A DNA stretch of 64,000 bases from Cyclobacteriaceae bacterium (lineage in GTDB: Bacteria; Bacteroidota; Bacteroidia; Cytophagales; Cyclobacteriaceae), in NCBI GenBank assembly GCA_028285685.1, contig JANQOR010000022.1, positions 1 to 64,000 on the forward strand, read 5' to 3'. Shown here piece by piece: positions 50,224 to 59,626 of the stretch (within the stretch, counting starts at the first letter, position 1; each line of letters begins with the position of its first letter). The position numbers and the translations under genes were made by a program. The notes under the pieces are model-generated. The model was not told where the DNA came from and ran no database searches. It saw nothing but the letters and a program-made list of their open reading frames with translations.

Positions 50224-50337
50224 CAGGCTAGGTGATTTAGTTCGACTTGATGATGATCGGTTTAGTCTGTCGATGTTTTGGACAGGTGAGGAAGGTATCT
50301 GACAGTCCGTAAGAATTTCTTAACGACCTAATGAAGA

Positions 50338-53325
50338 ATGTATTTAAATACACATTCATATTACAGTTTTAAATATGGCACTCTCTCTGTTGAGGAGCTG
50401 TTAGGGTTTGCGCAGCAAAATTGTGCTTGTGAGGTAGCCCTGACAGATATCAACTCCACTTCAGGTTGTCTGAATTTTGTGCGACTTGCCAGCAAGTACG
50501 ACATCCGACCGCTGCTAGGCATTGATTTTAGGAATGGGGTTCAGCAGCGATTTGTTGGTCTTGCACGGAATAACCTTGGGTACCAAGAGCTGAACAAGTA
50601 CTTGTCTGAGCATTTACATGGTGGGACAAAATTTCCGGAGAAGGCTCCCCGGTTTGAACACGCCTATGCCATCTATCCTTTTCATTCTTCTTTTTCCCTG
50701 GAGCTTGGCGAAAATGAGTTTTTGGGAGTAAAACCAGAAGATATCATAAATCTCCCGCTGACGCCGTGGAATGAGCGAAAAGACAAGCTCGTAATGCTAC
50801 AGACGGTTTCCATAAAAAAAACGAAGATCGACTTTAATATGCACCGGCTGCTTCGTGCTATTGATAAAAACACTCTGCTGAGTAAGCTTTCAAAAAGCGA
50901 AGAGGCCAAACATACCGATGTAATGCTCTCGATGGGGGAGTTGTTGGAGTGCTATAAGGAACAGCCGGAGATCATAGTAAATACGAAAAAGCTTTTGGAG
51001 AGCTGCGCAGTTGACTTTCAATTTAACGATCCAGAACACCACCAGAACATTAAGACCTATACGGGCTCCGAGTCTGAGGACATCAAACTAATAACCAAAT
51101 TGTGTTACGAGGGATTGCCTTATCGATATGGAGACCGTCCCGGAAAGGAGATCAAAAAAAGACTTGAGAAAGAGCTAAACACCATCAAATCAAAGGGTTT
51201 CATCTCCTACTTTTTGGTCAATTGGGATATCCTTAAATATGCGCGTAAAAAAGGCTACTACTATGTAGGTAGAGGGAGTGGTGCAAATAGTATTGTAGCA
51301 TACCTTCTCAGAATCACTGATGTTGATCCCATTGAGCTGGATCTGTACTTTGAGAGATTTATTAACCTTTTTCGGCAAAATCCGCCGGACTTTGATATTG
51401 ATTTTTCGTGGAAAGATCGAGATGATATTACCCAATACATTTTTGAACGATTCGGCCAATCTGACCAAGGTCAGAAAGTCGCTCTGTTAGCCACCTACAG
51501 CACCTTCCAATACCGGTCCACCATTAGGGAACTGGGGAAGGTGTTTGGTTTACCTGCTCATGAAATTGAAAAAGTCAGTCAAACACCCATTGAACAATTG
51601 GACCACATAGGTCAGCTGATTCTCCGATACAGTGAGAGGATCAAGGGCTTTCCTAGTCACCTAAGTATTCACGCAGGTGGAATACTGATTTCAGATCGAC
51701 CCATCCACTACTTCACCGCTACGTCTTTACCTCCAAAAGGGTATCCTGTTACTCATTTTGACATGATCGTTGCTGAGGATGTAGGACTGTTCAAATTTGA
51801 CATTCTTAGCCAGCGCGGTTTGGGGAAGATCAAGGACTCTTTGGAGGTGATTGCCAAAAATTGTCCTGACGACCCGTCAATTGACATTCACGATTTCAAA
51901 AGGTTCAAATCAGATGCGTTGGTGGCTTCACGGTTGAGAGAAGCAGATGCGATAGGATGCTTTTATATTGAGTCCCCTGCGATGAGAATGTTGATGAAGA
52001 AATTGCAGGTTGATGAATATATGGGACTTGTTGCTGCCAGCTCAATCATTCGGCCTGGTGTGGCTAAATCCGGAATGATGCGAGAATACATCTTGCGTTA
52101 TCGGTTTCCGGAGCGTCAGAAAGAGGCACATCCGGTATTGCTTGACATTATGCCCGATACCTATGGCGTAATGGTGTACCAGGAAGATGTAATCAAAGTG
52201 GCACACTATTTTGCCAAACTTACATTAGGAGAAGCTGATGTACTTCGACGCGGGATGTCCGGGAAATACCGTTCGCGTGAAGAGTTTATGAAAGTGAAAG
52301 CTAAGTATTTCTCGAACTGCAGAGATATGGGATATTCTGAAGACCTGGCCGCTGATATCTGGAGACAGATTGAGAGCTTCGCTGGCTATGCTTTTGCAAA
52401 GGGACACTCTGCTTCCTATGCTGTTGAAAGTTACCAGGCGTTATTTCTAAAGACCTATTACCCGCTTGAGTACATGGTTGCTGTGATCAACAATGGCGGT
52501 GGTTTTTACCGTCCTGAACTTTACGTTCACGAGGCTCGAATGCACGGCGGAGATATCCAGGCGCCCTGCCTTAACCATAGTGACGTCCAAACTGTTATTT
52601 CGGGAAGGACAATATATCTGGGGTTTGGTATGGTCAAGGAGTTGGACACTCGCACTGTGGACGCAGTCTTAGCGGAGCGAATGCGTTTTGGCCAATTTCT
52701 GGACTTCAACGATTTCATAAACCGAGTAAAAATCTCCCTAGAACAGATAAAACTTCTGGTTAGAGTTGGAGCATTGAGGTTCACAGACATGTCAAAAAAA
52801 GAGTTACTCTGGCAAGCTCACTTCGTGATGGGTGCAGGGGTGCCTAAAGTCAATCATAACGGCTTATTTGAAGTACCTATGAAGAAATGGTCGCTTCCGC
52901 TGCTCTACCATGATGTTCGTGAGGATGCCTTTGACGAAATGGACCTGCTGGGTTTTCCACTTTGCAGTCCGTTTGAGCTATTAGACGTACCTACTGAGAA
53001 GAGCCTATTAAGCCGAGAGCTAAAGGATTATTTAAATCAGTCAGTTACTATCTACGGATACTTAGTGGCTATAAAGAATACCGGAACATCCAACGGACAA
53101 AAAATGAATTTTGGGACTTTCATTGATCGAGAAGGTCAATTTATAGATACTGTTCATTTTCCTCCTTCGGCAGCCAAGTATCCCTTTCGAGGAAGGGGAA
53201 TTTATCAGCTGGTAGGTAAGGTTGTAGAGGAGTTTGATTTTTGCTCACTCGAGGTGGAGAGAATGGAAAAGCTTGCGTATGTAAACCTTGAAGACGAAAT
53301 GGAAACCCTGATTCTGACAGAGTGA
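50338..53325 (+). CDS. error-prone DnaE-type polymerase III alpha subunit
   Basis: The 995-residue C-family polymerase is shorter than replicative DnaE and fits the translesion DnaE2-like class. The PHP domain (about 1-240) is degenerate: TLNTHSYYS has only one of the two early histidines. The catalytic palm carries GRGSGANSIVAYLL and the aspartates in PDFDIDF (Asp353 and Asp355). The OB-fold near the end has TIYGYLVAIKN. It lies behind dinB with the same orientation, an arrangement known from Bacteroidota mutagenic cassettes in which both polymerases are damage-induced. I do not give a symbol because dnaE2 and dnaE cannot be separated by eye. Confidence 0.88.
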   Translation: MYLNTHSYYSFKYGTLSVEELLGFAQQNCACEVALTDINSTSGCLNFVRLASKYDIRPLLGIDFRNGVQQRFVGLARNNLGYQELNKYLSEHLHGGTKFPEKAPRFEHAYAIYPFHSSFSLELGENEFLGVKPEDIINLPLTPWNERKDKLVMLQTVSIKKTKIDFNMHRLLRAIDKNTLLSKLSKSEEAKHTDVMLSMGELLECYKEQPEIIVNTKKLLESCAVDFQFNDPEHHQNIKTYTGSESEDIKLITKLCYEGLPYRYGDRPGKEIKKRLEKELNTIKSKGFISYFLVNWDILKYARKKGYYYVGRGSGANSIVAYLLRITDVDPIELDLYFERFINLFRQNPPDFDIDFSWKDRDDITQYIFERFGQSDQGQKVALLATYSTFQYRSTIRELGKVFGLPAHEIEKVSQTPIEQLDHIGQLILRYSERIKGFPSHLSIHAGGILISDRPIHYFTATSLPPKGYPVTHFDMIVAEDVGLFKFDILSQRGLGKIKDSLEVIAKNCPDDPSIDIHDFKRFKSDALVASRLREADAIGCFYIESPAMRMLMKKLQVDEYMGLVAASSIIRPGVAKSGMMREYILRYRFPERQKEAHPVLLDIMPDTYGVMVYQEDVIKVAHYFAKLTLGEADVLRRGMSGKYRSREEFMKVKAKYFSNCRDMGYSEDLAADIWRQIESFAGYAFAKGHSASYAVESYQALFLKTYYPLEYMVAVINNGGGFYRPELYVHEARMHGGDIQAPCLNHSDVQTVISGRTIYLGFGMVKELDTRTVDAVLAERMRFGQFLDFNDFINRVKISLEQIKLLVRVGALRFTDMSKKELLWQAHFVMGAGVPKVNHNGLFEVPMKKWSLPLLYHDVREDAFDEMDLLGFPLCSPFELLDVPTEKSLLSRELKDYLNQSVTIYGYLVAIKNTGTSNGQKMNFGTFIDREGQFIDTVHFPPSAAKYPFRGRGIYQLVGKVVEEFDFCSLEVERMEKLAYVNLEDEMETLILTE

Positions 53326-53419
53326 GCACGCTTAATGTTGTTCGTATACCTTATGTAGTGTTCCGATTCTTCAAAAACATGAGTGTTTTTGATTGATTTG
53401 AGAGCCTACTATCCCAGTC

Positions 53420-53779
53420 ATGTCCTTAAGTCATATTTTCCACAATGGAAAGAGAATAGTGTTGATGGACTATTCAAAATGTAAAAGCGAAGCGGAAATG
53501 CTAAAATCGCTGAATGAATTTGCAGACTATTTTCGAAACTCAAAGGGCGGGGAGTTAGCACTTAGCGATTTTACAAATGCTTTCGGTACACTTGAATTTA
53601 TGAAGGAAGCCAAGAGGATGCGGACTGAAGTCTTTTATCCGAAGACTGCCAAAGCAGCAGTAGTAGGAGTCGCTGGTGCAAAGCGAATACTACTTAATGC
53701 CTACAACAAGATTGCCAACCGTGAACTCAAATCTTTTGAAACAAAGGAGGAGGCACTTGATTTTTTAGCAGAAGATTGA
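53420..53779 (+). CDS. SpoIIAA/STAS-like small protein
   Basis: The 119-residue soluble protein has an alternating alpha/beta layout: KRIVLMDYSKCKSEAEMLKS, FRNSKGGELALSDFTNAF, TEVFYPKTAKAAVVGVAGAK and ETKEEALDFLAED. The pattern resembles the SpoIIAA-like (STAS/CRAL-TRIO) fold, in which small proteins take part in regulation. No serine phosphosite could be identified. It lies 94 bases behind the DnaE gene and may be unrelated to it. A chemoreceptor gene converges. Confidence 0.6.
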   Translation: MSLSHIFHNGKRIVLMDYSKCKSEAEMLKSLNEFADYFRNSKGGELALSDFTNAFGTLEFMKEAKRMRTEVFYPKTAKAAVVGVAGAKRILLNAYNKIANRELKSFETKEEALDFLAED

Positions 53780-53804
53780 TTGTAAGAATCGGGATCATGA
53801 ATTG

Positions 53805-55373
53805 CTACTTTTTACTATGATTGTTTTCCGGGACTTCCCCGTCGAAGGAAAAAAATGAAATAAGATCTTTCAGACTCTCCGCTTGGGCCGTCAGCTCTTC
53901 GCTGCTACTAGCCATTTCTTCAGCGTTGGCTGCATTTCGCTGAACGATTTCATTAAGCTCCTGTATGGAATTGTTGACCTGTTGCGAAGATTCGTTCTGC
54001 TCGCTAGACGTTCGGACGATATCCTGGACCAACTCCGATGTTTTCTGAATATCAGGTACAATTTGGGTAAGCAACTCACCTGAGTTTTCCGCGACGGAAA
54101 CACTCGATCGAGAAAGTTCATCGATTTCGGCGGCTGCTTGCTGACTTCTTTCAGCCAGTGACCTTACCTCCGAAGCGACTACAGCAAACCCTTTCCCATG
54201 CTCACCAGCTCTTGCCGCTTCAACAGCAGCGTTCAACGCCAAAATGTTTGTTTGTCTAACGATGTCCCCAATGATCTTTATTTTTTCCGCAATTGATCTC
54301 ATACTTGAGACAGTATGTGATACCGCTTCATTTCCATCAGATATATCTGTTGCAGCTTTCCTTCCGATGTGTTCAGTTTCTTTGGCATTTGCTGCATTTT
54401 GTTCGATCGATGATGCCATCTCTTCCATAGCAGCAGAGAGTTCTTCGGCTGAGACGGCCTGTTGACTGGCGCCTTGGCTTACATCTTGCGAAACCGAAGA
54501 TAGACCTCTTGATGATGTGGCCAGATTGTTAGAGACGATAATTATATTCTCTAATACTTCCTTCAGTTTATTCACCATCTTTTTCAGATCGGCATACAGA
54601 CCTCTCTCCGAGGTTTTTGAGATGTGGAGCGTAAGGTCTCCTTTCGCAAGGCTTTTGGCAATCTGTGCGGCCTCTTGCGGCTCACATCCAAGCTGACCGA
54701 CAATTGCTCTGGTCAATAAAATTCCCGAAATCACCAGCACAAGAAATACACCGACGAAAAAGTAAATAGAGAGCTGTGACATTTGTTCAGCCATCGAGAC
54801 ACTATCCTCATATTCCACCTTGGTTTGCTCGTAGCTAACCCCCGTAAGCTGGTCGATAGCGTTCCTCATCAATTCGAAATCCACAACATAATCACTATAA
54901 ACAGATTTCAACTCACCTGTCCTTCTTGCGACAATGTGGGTTTCAATGTTTTGCGTGTGAGCTTTGACTTTTGTCAGGTACTGGTCGAAGATGTCAAATG
55001 CTTCGTGATGAGCTCCTCCTGTAGATAGGTAAACGTCTCTAAACGTATTGAATCTGGTTTCGATCTGCTGAAGATTTTCATTCATTGCATCAATTTTCGA
55101 TTGAAAATTGCTTGTGGCGTAGGAAGCACTATCTAGCAATGAGCCAATAGATTCGGCAATCTCTAAACGTGATTGGTATCCATCACGATCCGCCTCAAGT
55201 AGCGAATTGATGCTGATCATACGATTGTTATAGATACTGTCCACATTGGCCTTGATGGCGTCAAGATTGGTAATGTTGTAAAGGATATTTACGACATACA
55301 ATGCCGTGATTACGAGGAATGTGACAAGTATCTTATCTCGAACCTTAAGATTCAGAAAGAAATCGAATTTCAT
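53805..55373 (-). CDS. methyl-accepting chemotaxis protein
   Basis: The 522-residue receptor has a membrane helix near residues 15-35, a four-helix-bundle ligand domain (about 40-195), a second membrane helix (about 200-225), a HAMP region ([28 protein letters not shown]) and a signalling domain with the hairpin tip [40 protein letters not shown]. It senses a soluble signal and controls CheA. In gliding Bacteroidota such receptors are uncommon, so other uses are possible. No other che gene is in the window. Confidence 0.93.
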   Translation of the reverse strand: MKFDFFLNLKVRDKILVTFLVITALYVVNILYNITNLDAIKANVDSIYNNRMISINSLLEADRDGYQSRLEIAESIGSLLDSASYATSNFQSKIDAMNENLQQIETRFNTFRDVYLSTGGAHHEAFDIFDQYLTKVKAHTQNIETHIVARRTGELKSVYSDYVVDFELMRNAIDQLTGVSYEQTKVEYEDSVSMAEQMSQLSIYFFVGVFLVLVISGILLTRAIVGQLGCEPQEAAQIAKSLAKGDLTLHISKTSERGLYADLKKMVNKLKEVLENIIIVSNNLATSSRGLSSVSQDVSQGASQQAVSAEELSAAMEEMASSIEQNAANAKETEHIGRKAATDISDGNEAVSHTVSSMRSIAEKIKIIGDIVRQTNILALNAAVEAARAGEHGKGFAVVASEVRSLAERSQQAAAEIDELSRSSVSVAENSGELLTQIVPDIQKTSELVQDIVRTSSEQNESSQQVNNSIQELNEIVQRNAANAEEMASSSEELTAQAESLKDLISFFSFDGEVPENNHSKK

Positions 55374-55497
55374 AGTGGCTTGCTCGGCTGGTTAATCTCA
55401 CGGCTCAAATATGCATAAAAGGTGTCATTAGTACGACACTTTTGCTAGACAGGTAACTGTTTGTATACTCGAATTGTCAAATGATAAGATAGAAAAC

Positions 55498-56772
55498 TTA
55501 ATTCGAATTTTTCTCAAAAATTCGAGGAGATGCGGTAATTACCAAGTAAAACGCCTGATTTTCACGACTTGGGGTCCCTCCGAACATCTCATCAAGTGTA
55601 TCAGAGCCGAACATAATTGCATGGACCAAGCTTGCTTTAAAATCTTTTGAAACATTGTATGAAACCTGGAAATCATTTTCGATGCCTAAAAATGAGTCCA
55701 GTGGGTCTGAAAATGCTTGATCGGTTGTAGCATAGGTGTTAGCATCTGTAGCGAAATAATGCACATAATTTTTAATATTGATCTTCTTTGAGAGTGAAAA
55801 ATCCAATAGGAAATAGAAGTCTTGCAAACCTGATACAGGCTCGATCAAAAGATAGAAATAGTCAATAAACCCGAATCGCCCATGCCTAAGCCCATATAGG
55901 ATACTATACGTCGAACTTTTAGCTTCTGGGTCATTCAATGATCTCACGTCTGACCCTGACATCCTGTCTAATGCGAAGGAAAGGCTCAGTTTGTTGGTGA
56001 CTTTATACAAAAGCAAAGCGGAGAGAAAACTTGCATTTACCTTTCTGTTGGAGCTGTTCCTTCCAACTTGTTTTAGGTAAACGCCTGTAACCTTGACTTT
56101 GGGAGTAAGTTGCACAGACGTATTTGTTCCAAAAGTTTGTGTGTACGCAACAGTGGTGTCTGCTTTTTCAAGTCCGTGATTAACAAACCATATGGTCGAC
56201 TTAGCTTTTTTCCACCGCTTATGCAAGCGCAAGAACTGCATATTCTTATAAAAATTCTGGAGGAAAAGTTCTCTTTTTAGCTCATTTATTCGATTTGAAT
56301 TGAATGCAAGCCCTAGGTGCGCCTCGAACGACTGAGTTTCATATTTGCCTAATGCGAGATCATGGGCTAACGTACCACCCCAATTAAGACCGCCAAAGAG
56401 ATGCTGATCATCATAGACCAATCCCTGCCTTCCAAGCTTAACAAAAAAATTGGAGCCTAGCTTTTTCTCCACCCACGCTCTGAAAATAGCAATTTCGGCA
56501 ACATCCTGTCGCTCGTTCACTTCCCCCCAAGCTCTTCTATCTTGTAGGATGAGCTCGGCTCGCAGGCTGTCAGAATCGTTGTAGTTCAAAATAAGCCTGG
56601 TTCTATGCATCGTAAAAAAACCAGCCCTATCACCATCATACAATGGCTGCCTGAATCCTCGCGAATAGATGGGGTTGATTCGATACTCAAGATCTACCGA
56701 AGTATTTTGGGCACACGATTCCTCTAGGCCTATGGCCAACAAGACGATCAGAATTGAAAACATTTGCCTCAT
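55498..56772 (-). CDS. alginate-export-like outer-membrane porin
   Basis: The 424-residue protein has a signal peptide (about 1-21) and a beta-barrel layout rich in alternating hydrophobic strands, ending in Phe-containing strands. The conserved block LGRQGLVYDDQHLFGGLNWGG (near residue 115) and AHDLALGKYETQSFEAHLG resemble the alginate export (AlgE-like) family. Such porins pass acidic polysaccharides or other anions. No polysaccharide synthesis genes are close, so the substrate is unknown. Confidence 0.82.
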   Translation of the reverse strand: MRQMFSILIVLLAIGLEESCAQNTSVDLEYRINPIYSRGFRQPLYDGDRAGFFTMHRTRLILNYNDSDSLRAELILQDRRAWGEVNERQDVAEIAIFRAWVEKKLGSNFFVKLGRQGLVYDDQHLFGGLNWGGTLAHDLALGKYETQSFEAHLGLAFNSNRINELKRELFLQNFYKNMQFLRLHKRWKKAKSTIWFVNHGLEKADTTVAYTQTFGTNTSVQLTPKVKVTGVYLKQVGRNSSNRKVNASFLSALLLYKVTNKLSLSFALDRMSGSDVRSLNDPEAKSSTYSILYGLRHGRFGFIDYFYLLIEPVSGLQDFYFLLDFSLSKKINIKNYVHYFATDANTYATTDQAFSDPLDSFLGIENDFQVSYNVSKDFKASLVHAIMFGSDTLDEMFGGTPSRENQAFYLVITASPRIFEKNSN

Positions 56773-56905
56773 AAGCGGAACGGCGAGTTGGTTTTTGCTT
56801 CAGTCAGACGACTTCTCGCTTGGTTTTACGCGGCAATGATAAAGCAGAATGAATAAAAAAAGGTGCGCTCAATAAGCAACCCTTTTATGTGATGTAATTT
56901 ATAAA

Positions 56906-57421
56906 CTACCTCTTGCGCTTTAGAATCAGTGCTGAAATCAAAGCAACCAGTAGTCCTACAGGAAATATTTCCAACACGTTGAAAGCAGCCATTATATATG
57001 GCTTTCTGTAGGATTCATTGAAATTTCTTATTTCACTTATCTGAGATGATTTTTCTTGTTCAGAAATGTCTTGCAAGTTCACTCTCTCTATTTGCAAGGT
57101 TTCGTACCGATCCACAAAGTCTGGCTCAAAATTTGGCATGTAAACAAACGTCCAGCCGAGTGAGTAAATAAGCGTGGCAACCACAACGATTCCTAGTCCA
57201 GTGGTGAAACCTTCTTTAAAGGATATACCACCTTCCGTAGCTAACTTCTTATTTCTGACAGCGATAAAGACGGTGGAAAATGCTAATAGCATTACTGCGT
57301 AACCAAACAGTTCACCACCTGGAAAATGCACACCGCCCCAAATAAAAAAGCTTACGACCCAGGAGACCATGATTACCAGGCCAGTGATCGATCCATACTT
57401 AATTGCAGTTTTTGTCTTCAT
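56906..57421 (-). CDS. DUF4199 membrane protein
   Basis: The 171-residue protein has membrane segments near residues 9-30, 38-58, 75-93 and 145-168. The block LATEGGISFKEGFTTGLGIVVVATLIY and the helical loop between segments three and four fit the DUF4199 family of Bacteroidota. The function is unknown. It is 72 bases downstream of a membrane LuxR regulator gene on the same strand. Confidence 0.85.
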   Translation of the reverse strand: MKTKTAIKYGSITGLVIMVSWVVSFFIWGGVHFPGGELFGYAVMLLAFSTVFIAVRNKKLATEGGISFKEGFTTGLGIVVVATLIYSLGWTFVYMPNFEPDFVDRYETLQIERVNLQDISEQEKSSQISEIRNFNESYRKPYIMAAFNVLEIFPVGLLVALISALILKRKR

Positions 57422-57492
57422 TGGTTTTCTTTTTTAACAAAGCAATAGAGTACGGCGATTTTTTCATTCATCCTTTCGGGTGATTTATTCAC

Positions 57493-57906
57493 TTATTCTT
57501 CTACTTGGGGAATTAAAGCCAATTCCCGCGCTTTCTGAATTGCCTGTGTTCTTCTTTTGGCATTTAGTTTTTGATAGATCTTAGATATGTGTGTTTTTAT
57601 AGTATTTAGGGAAACAAAAAGCTTGTCAGCAATTTCCTGATTTGAATATCCCTGTGATAATAGCTGCAAAACTTCCACTTCACGTCTACTCAAACCAAGT
57701 TTGCGAGCATCATATTTCTCGAGCTTGTTTTTCTTACGAAACCAAGTGACACCAAGCCAGATTCCCAATGCCATGAAGAGGAGCCCCACGAGAGCGCCGA
57801 ACAGCTCGATTCGTATGTCCTTAACTATTGCCTTGTAATGAGTCACTTCTAGGACAATCATCAGCAATCCCATCAGGCTACCATATATCAACCAATTTTT
57901 TTTCAC
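57493..57906 (-). CDS. membrane-anchored LuxR-type regulator
   Basis: The 137-residue protein has two membrane segments (about 5-22 and 34-55) and a GerE/LuxR helix-turn-helix at about 70-130: LGLSRREVEVLQLLSQGYSN and IADKLFVSLNTIKTHISKIYQKL. There is no receiver domain, so it would act as a membrane-bound one-component regulator. It is divergent from the DoxX gene at 57953 and upstream of the DUF4199 gene; the 46-base gap must contain both promoters. Confidence 0.88.
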   Translation of the reverse strand: MKKNWLIYGSLMGLLMIVLEVTHYKAIVKDIRIELFGALVGLLFMALGIWLGVTWFRKKNKLEKYDARKLGLSRREVEVLQLLSQGYSNQEIADKLFVSLNTIKTHISKIYQKLNAKRRTQAIQKARELALIPQVEE

Positions 57907-57952
57907 ATCTTAGCTAAGTAACCTAAAATTAACATCACTAGATAACACTATC

Positions 57953-58354
57953 ATGCCAAAAAATATCGCCTATACCATTGCCAGGTTTCTGGCGGCAGTA
58001 ATCATGCTCCAAACGCTCTATTTTAAGTTTACAGGGTCACCGGAATCAATGTATATTTTTGAAAAATGTGGCATGGAACCCGAAGGAAGATGGGCTGTCG
58101 GAGTCTGTGAGTTGATTGCTTCGATTCTTCTTATCGTTCCTGCAACGGCCTGGCTAGGAGGGGTCTTAGGTGTTGGATTAATGACAGGCGCGATCGGACT
58201 TCATTTGACCGAGTTAGGGATTGAGGTTATGGATGATGGGGGGTATCTATTTTTCCTCGCCGTAGTTGTTTTAGTTTGCTCAGTTTATGTCATTTTTGTC
58301 AACAGAAATACAATATTTGAAGAAATTATCCCCAAAATTCTAGGCAAAAAATGA
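57953..58354 (+). CDS. DoxX-family membrane protein
   Basis: The 133-residue protein has four membrane segments (about 8-26, 47-66, 68-85, 95-115), with YTIARFLAAVIMLQTLYFKF and AVGVCELIASILLIVPATAW as DoxX-type blocks. Activity is unknown. Its stop overlaps the following lipoprotein start by ATGA (58351-58354). Confidence 0.82.
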   Translation: MPKNIAYTIARFLAAVIMLQTLYFKFTGSPESMYIFEKCGMEPEGRWAVGVCELIASILLIVPATAWLGGVLGVGLMTGAIGLHLTELGIEVMDDGGYLFFLAVVVLVCSVYVIFVNRNTIFEEIIPKILGKK

Positions 58355-58926
58355 GACTGATATACGTAATGGCTGTCTTACTTCTGACGGCTTGCGCAAC
58401 CAACCAGAATGATACTCAATTAGAAGAAATTCAAGGAAGCCAAATTCCCGCAGGTGCTACACTGCAGGATTATGGCTCAATTCCTGGCCTGCAAAAAGCG
58501 ATTGTGAGATTAGAGGATAAAATAGTTGGAGAGGGAGATTTTCTAAATGGAAAATACCATGGCAGTTGGACAACCTATGACACACAGGGAAAGATCTCTC
58601 AAATTACCACTTACCTGAATGGACGAAAACAGGGAGCAGAACTGCTATTCGATAATCAGGGGTATGTGCAGTCGAAAAGCTACTATCACAACGACCAGTT
58701 AGAGGGAGAATACCTTCTATACAATCGCCGAAACATTGTAGAGCGCAAAACCTATTCTAACGGCGTGCTAAACGGCGTGCAGTTGAAGTACTATACCAAT
58801 GGTACTGTGATGGAGGAAGCAAATTACTCAAATGGACAGATTCATGGCATTGCTCGATGGTATGACCAGGAAGGGAACATGACGATCGAGTATACCTATG
58901 ACGAGGGCCAACTCGTCCAGGAATAA
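58351..58926 (+). CDS. MORN/YwqK-repeat lipoprotein
   Basis: The 191-residue protein has a lipobox (LTAC, Cys15) and about five MORN-variant repeats: EGDFLNGKYHGSWTTYDTQG, TTYLNGRKQGAELLFDNQG, YYHNDQLEGEYLLYNRRN, YSNGVLNGVQLKYYTNG and YSNGQIHGIARWYDQEG. The repeats are like those in the YwqK antitoxin family and in the lipoprotein at 1566, but here no toxin gene is near. It is coupled to a DoxX gene (ATGA). Confidence 0.88.
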   Translation: MRLIYVMAVLLLTACATNQNDTQLEEIQGSQIPAGATLQDYGSIPGLQKAIVRLEDKIVGEGDFLNGKYHGSWTTYDTQGKISQITTYLNGRKQGAELLFDNQGYVQSKSYYHNDQLEGEYLLYNRRNIVERKTYSNGVLNGVQLKYYTNGTVMEEANYSNGQIHGIARWYDQEGNMTIEYTYDEGQLVQE

Positions 58927-58933
58927 CCAGATA

Positions 58934-59365
58934 TCATCCAGGATCCACTTCGTCCTCTTCCTCTCTTACCATGATATAGGAAGTGATGCACCCAGCATTA
59001 CCTTCCTCAAATGATAATCGTAATCCGCTTGTTGAGAGGATCCCTGTGGCCGTTCGACAGACTGTTTCATCTTCCCCTTCAAAACAAAAGGTCAAGACAG
59101 CTCCATCCGCCGACCAAGTTCCGTTTTCGAATTCTTGACCTGTCTGAAATGAGTATGTCAATGTATCTCTAAGCTCTAGACGATAGCACGAATTATCAGT
59201 GCATTGAACGGATCGCATATCATTTAATGTGAAATTCTCACAATCTGTGATGTCAATATTAGTGGCGACCCAGGTGCCAAAAAAAGAGCCCGATGTGTCA
59301 TCATCTTTTCCACAACTAAACAGAAGAGCTAAAATCACTAGGCAGGTAAAAAATTTAATCTTCAT
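58934..59365 (-). CDS. lipocalin-like lipoprotein
   Basis: From the ATG at 59365 the product has 143 residues and a lipobox (LLFSC, Cys18). The mature part has SGSFFGTWVATNIDITD, LRDTLTYSFQTGQEFENGTW and a run of beta strands; the 'GtW.a..i' start and following barrel-like strands suggest a lipocalin-like fold (Bacteroidota LipL family). Eight cysteines are present, which may form disulfides. It converges with the MORN lipoprotein gene. Confidence 0.72.
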   Translation of the reverse strand: MKIKFFTCLVILALLFSCGKDDDTSGSFFGTWVATNIDITDCENFTLNDMRSVQCTDNSCYRLELRDTLTYSFQTGQEFENGTWSADGAVLTFCFEGEDETVCRTATGILSTSGLRLSFEEGNAGCITSYIMVREEEDEVDPG

Positions 59366-59406
59366 AAAACAAAAATATATCAAAATGCAGTCATAAAATT
59401 GTATTT

Positions 59407-59616
59407 ATGAAAGGTCTTGCATTTACAAGTATGAGGGTGGGGGAAAGCTATCGATTGATCAATTTTGGCGAAGTATCTGAATTTAAATTGGTTGAAGTGC
59501 TGAACGAGAACGATTACAAGCTGCAGGATATTCATACACTTGAACTTTATAACATGAGCGACCTTGTTACATTCGGCAGGGGCGAAGATTTTGAATTGAG
59601 AGAGTTATTTCAGTAA
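59407..59616 (+). CDS. hypothetical protein upstream of ddl
   Basis: This 69-residue soluble protein has a compact beta-rich pattern (MRVGESYRLINFGEVSEFKL, VEVLNENDYKLQDIHTLELY) like a small SH3- or PilZ-like barrel. It ends 10 bases before ddl, so both are likely in one transcript. No family was recognised. Confidence 0.6.
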   Translation: MKGLAFTSMRVGESYRLINFGEVSEFKLVEVLNENDYKLQDIHTLELYNMSDLVTFGRGEDFELRELFQ

Positions 59617-59626
59617 ATAAGGTGAA

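Noticed and set aside
48014-53325. Lipoprotein gene as part of the polymerase cassette
   Set aside because: It is on the opposite strand with its own terminator and has no DNA-repair features.
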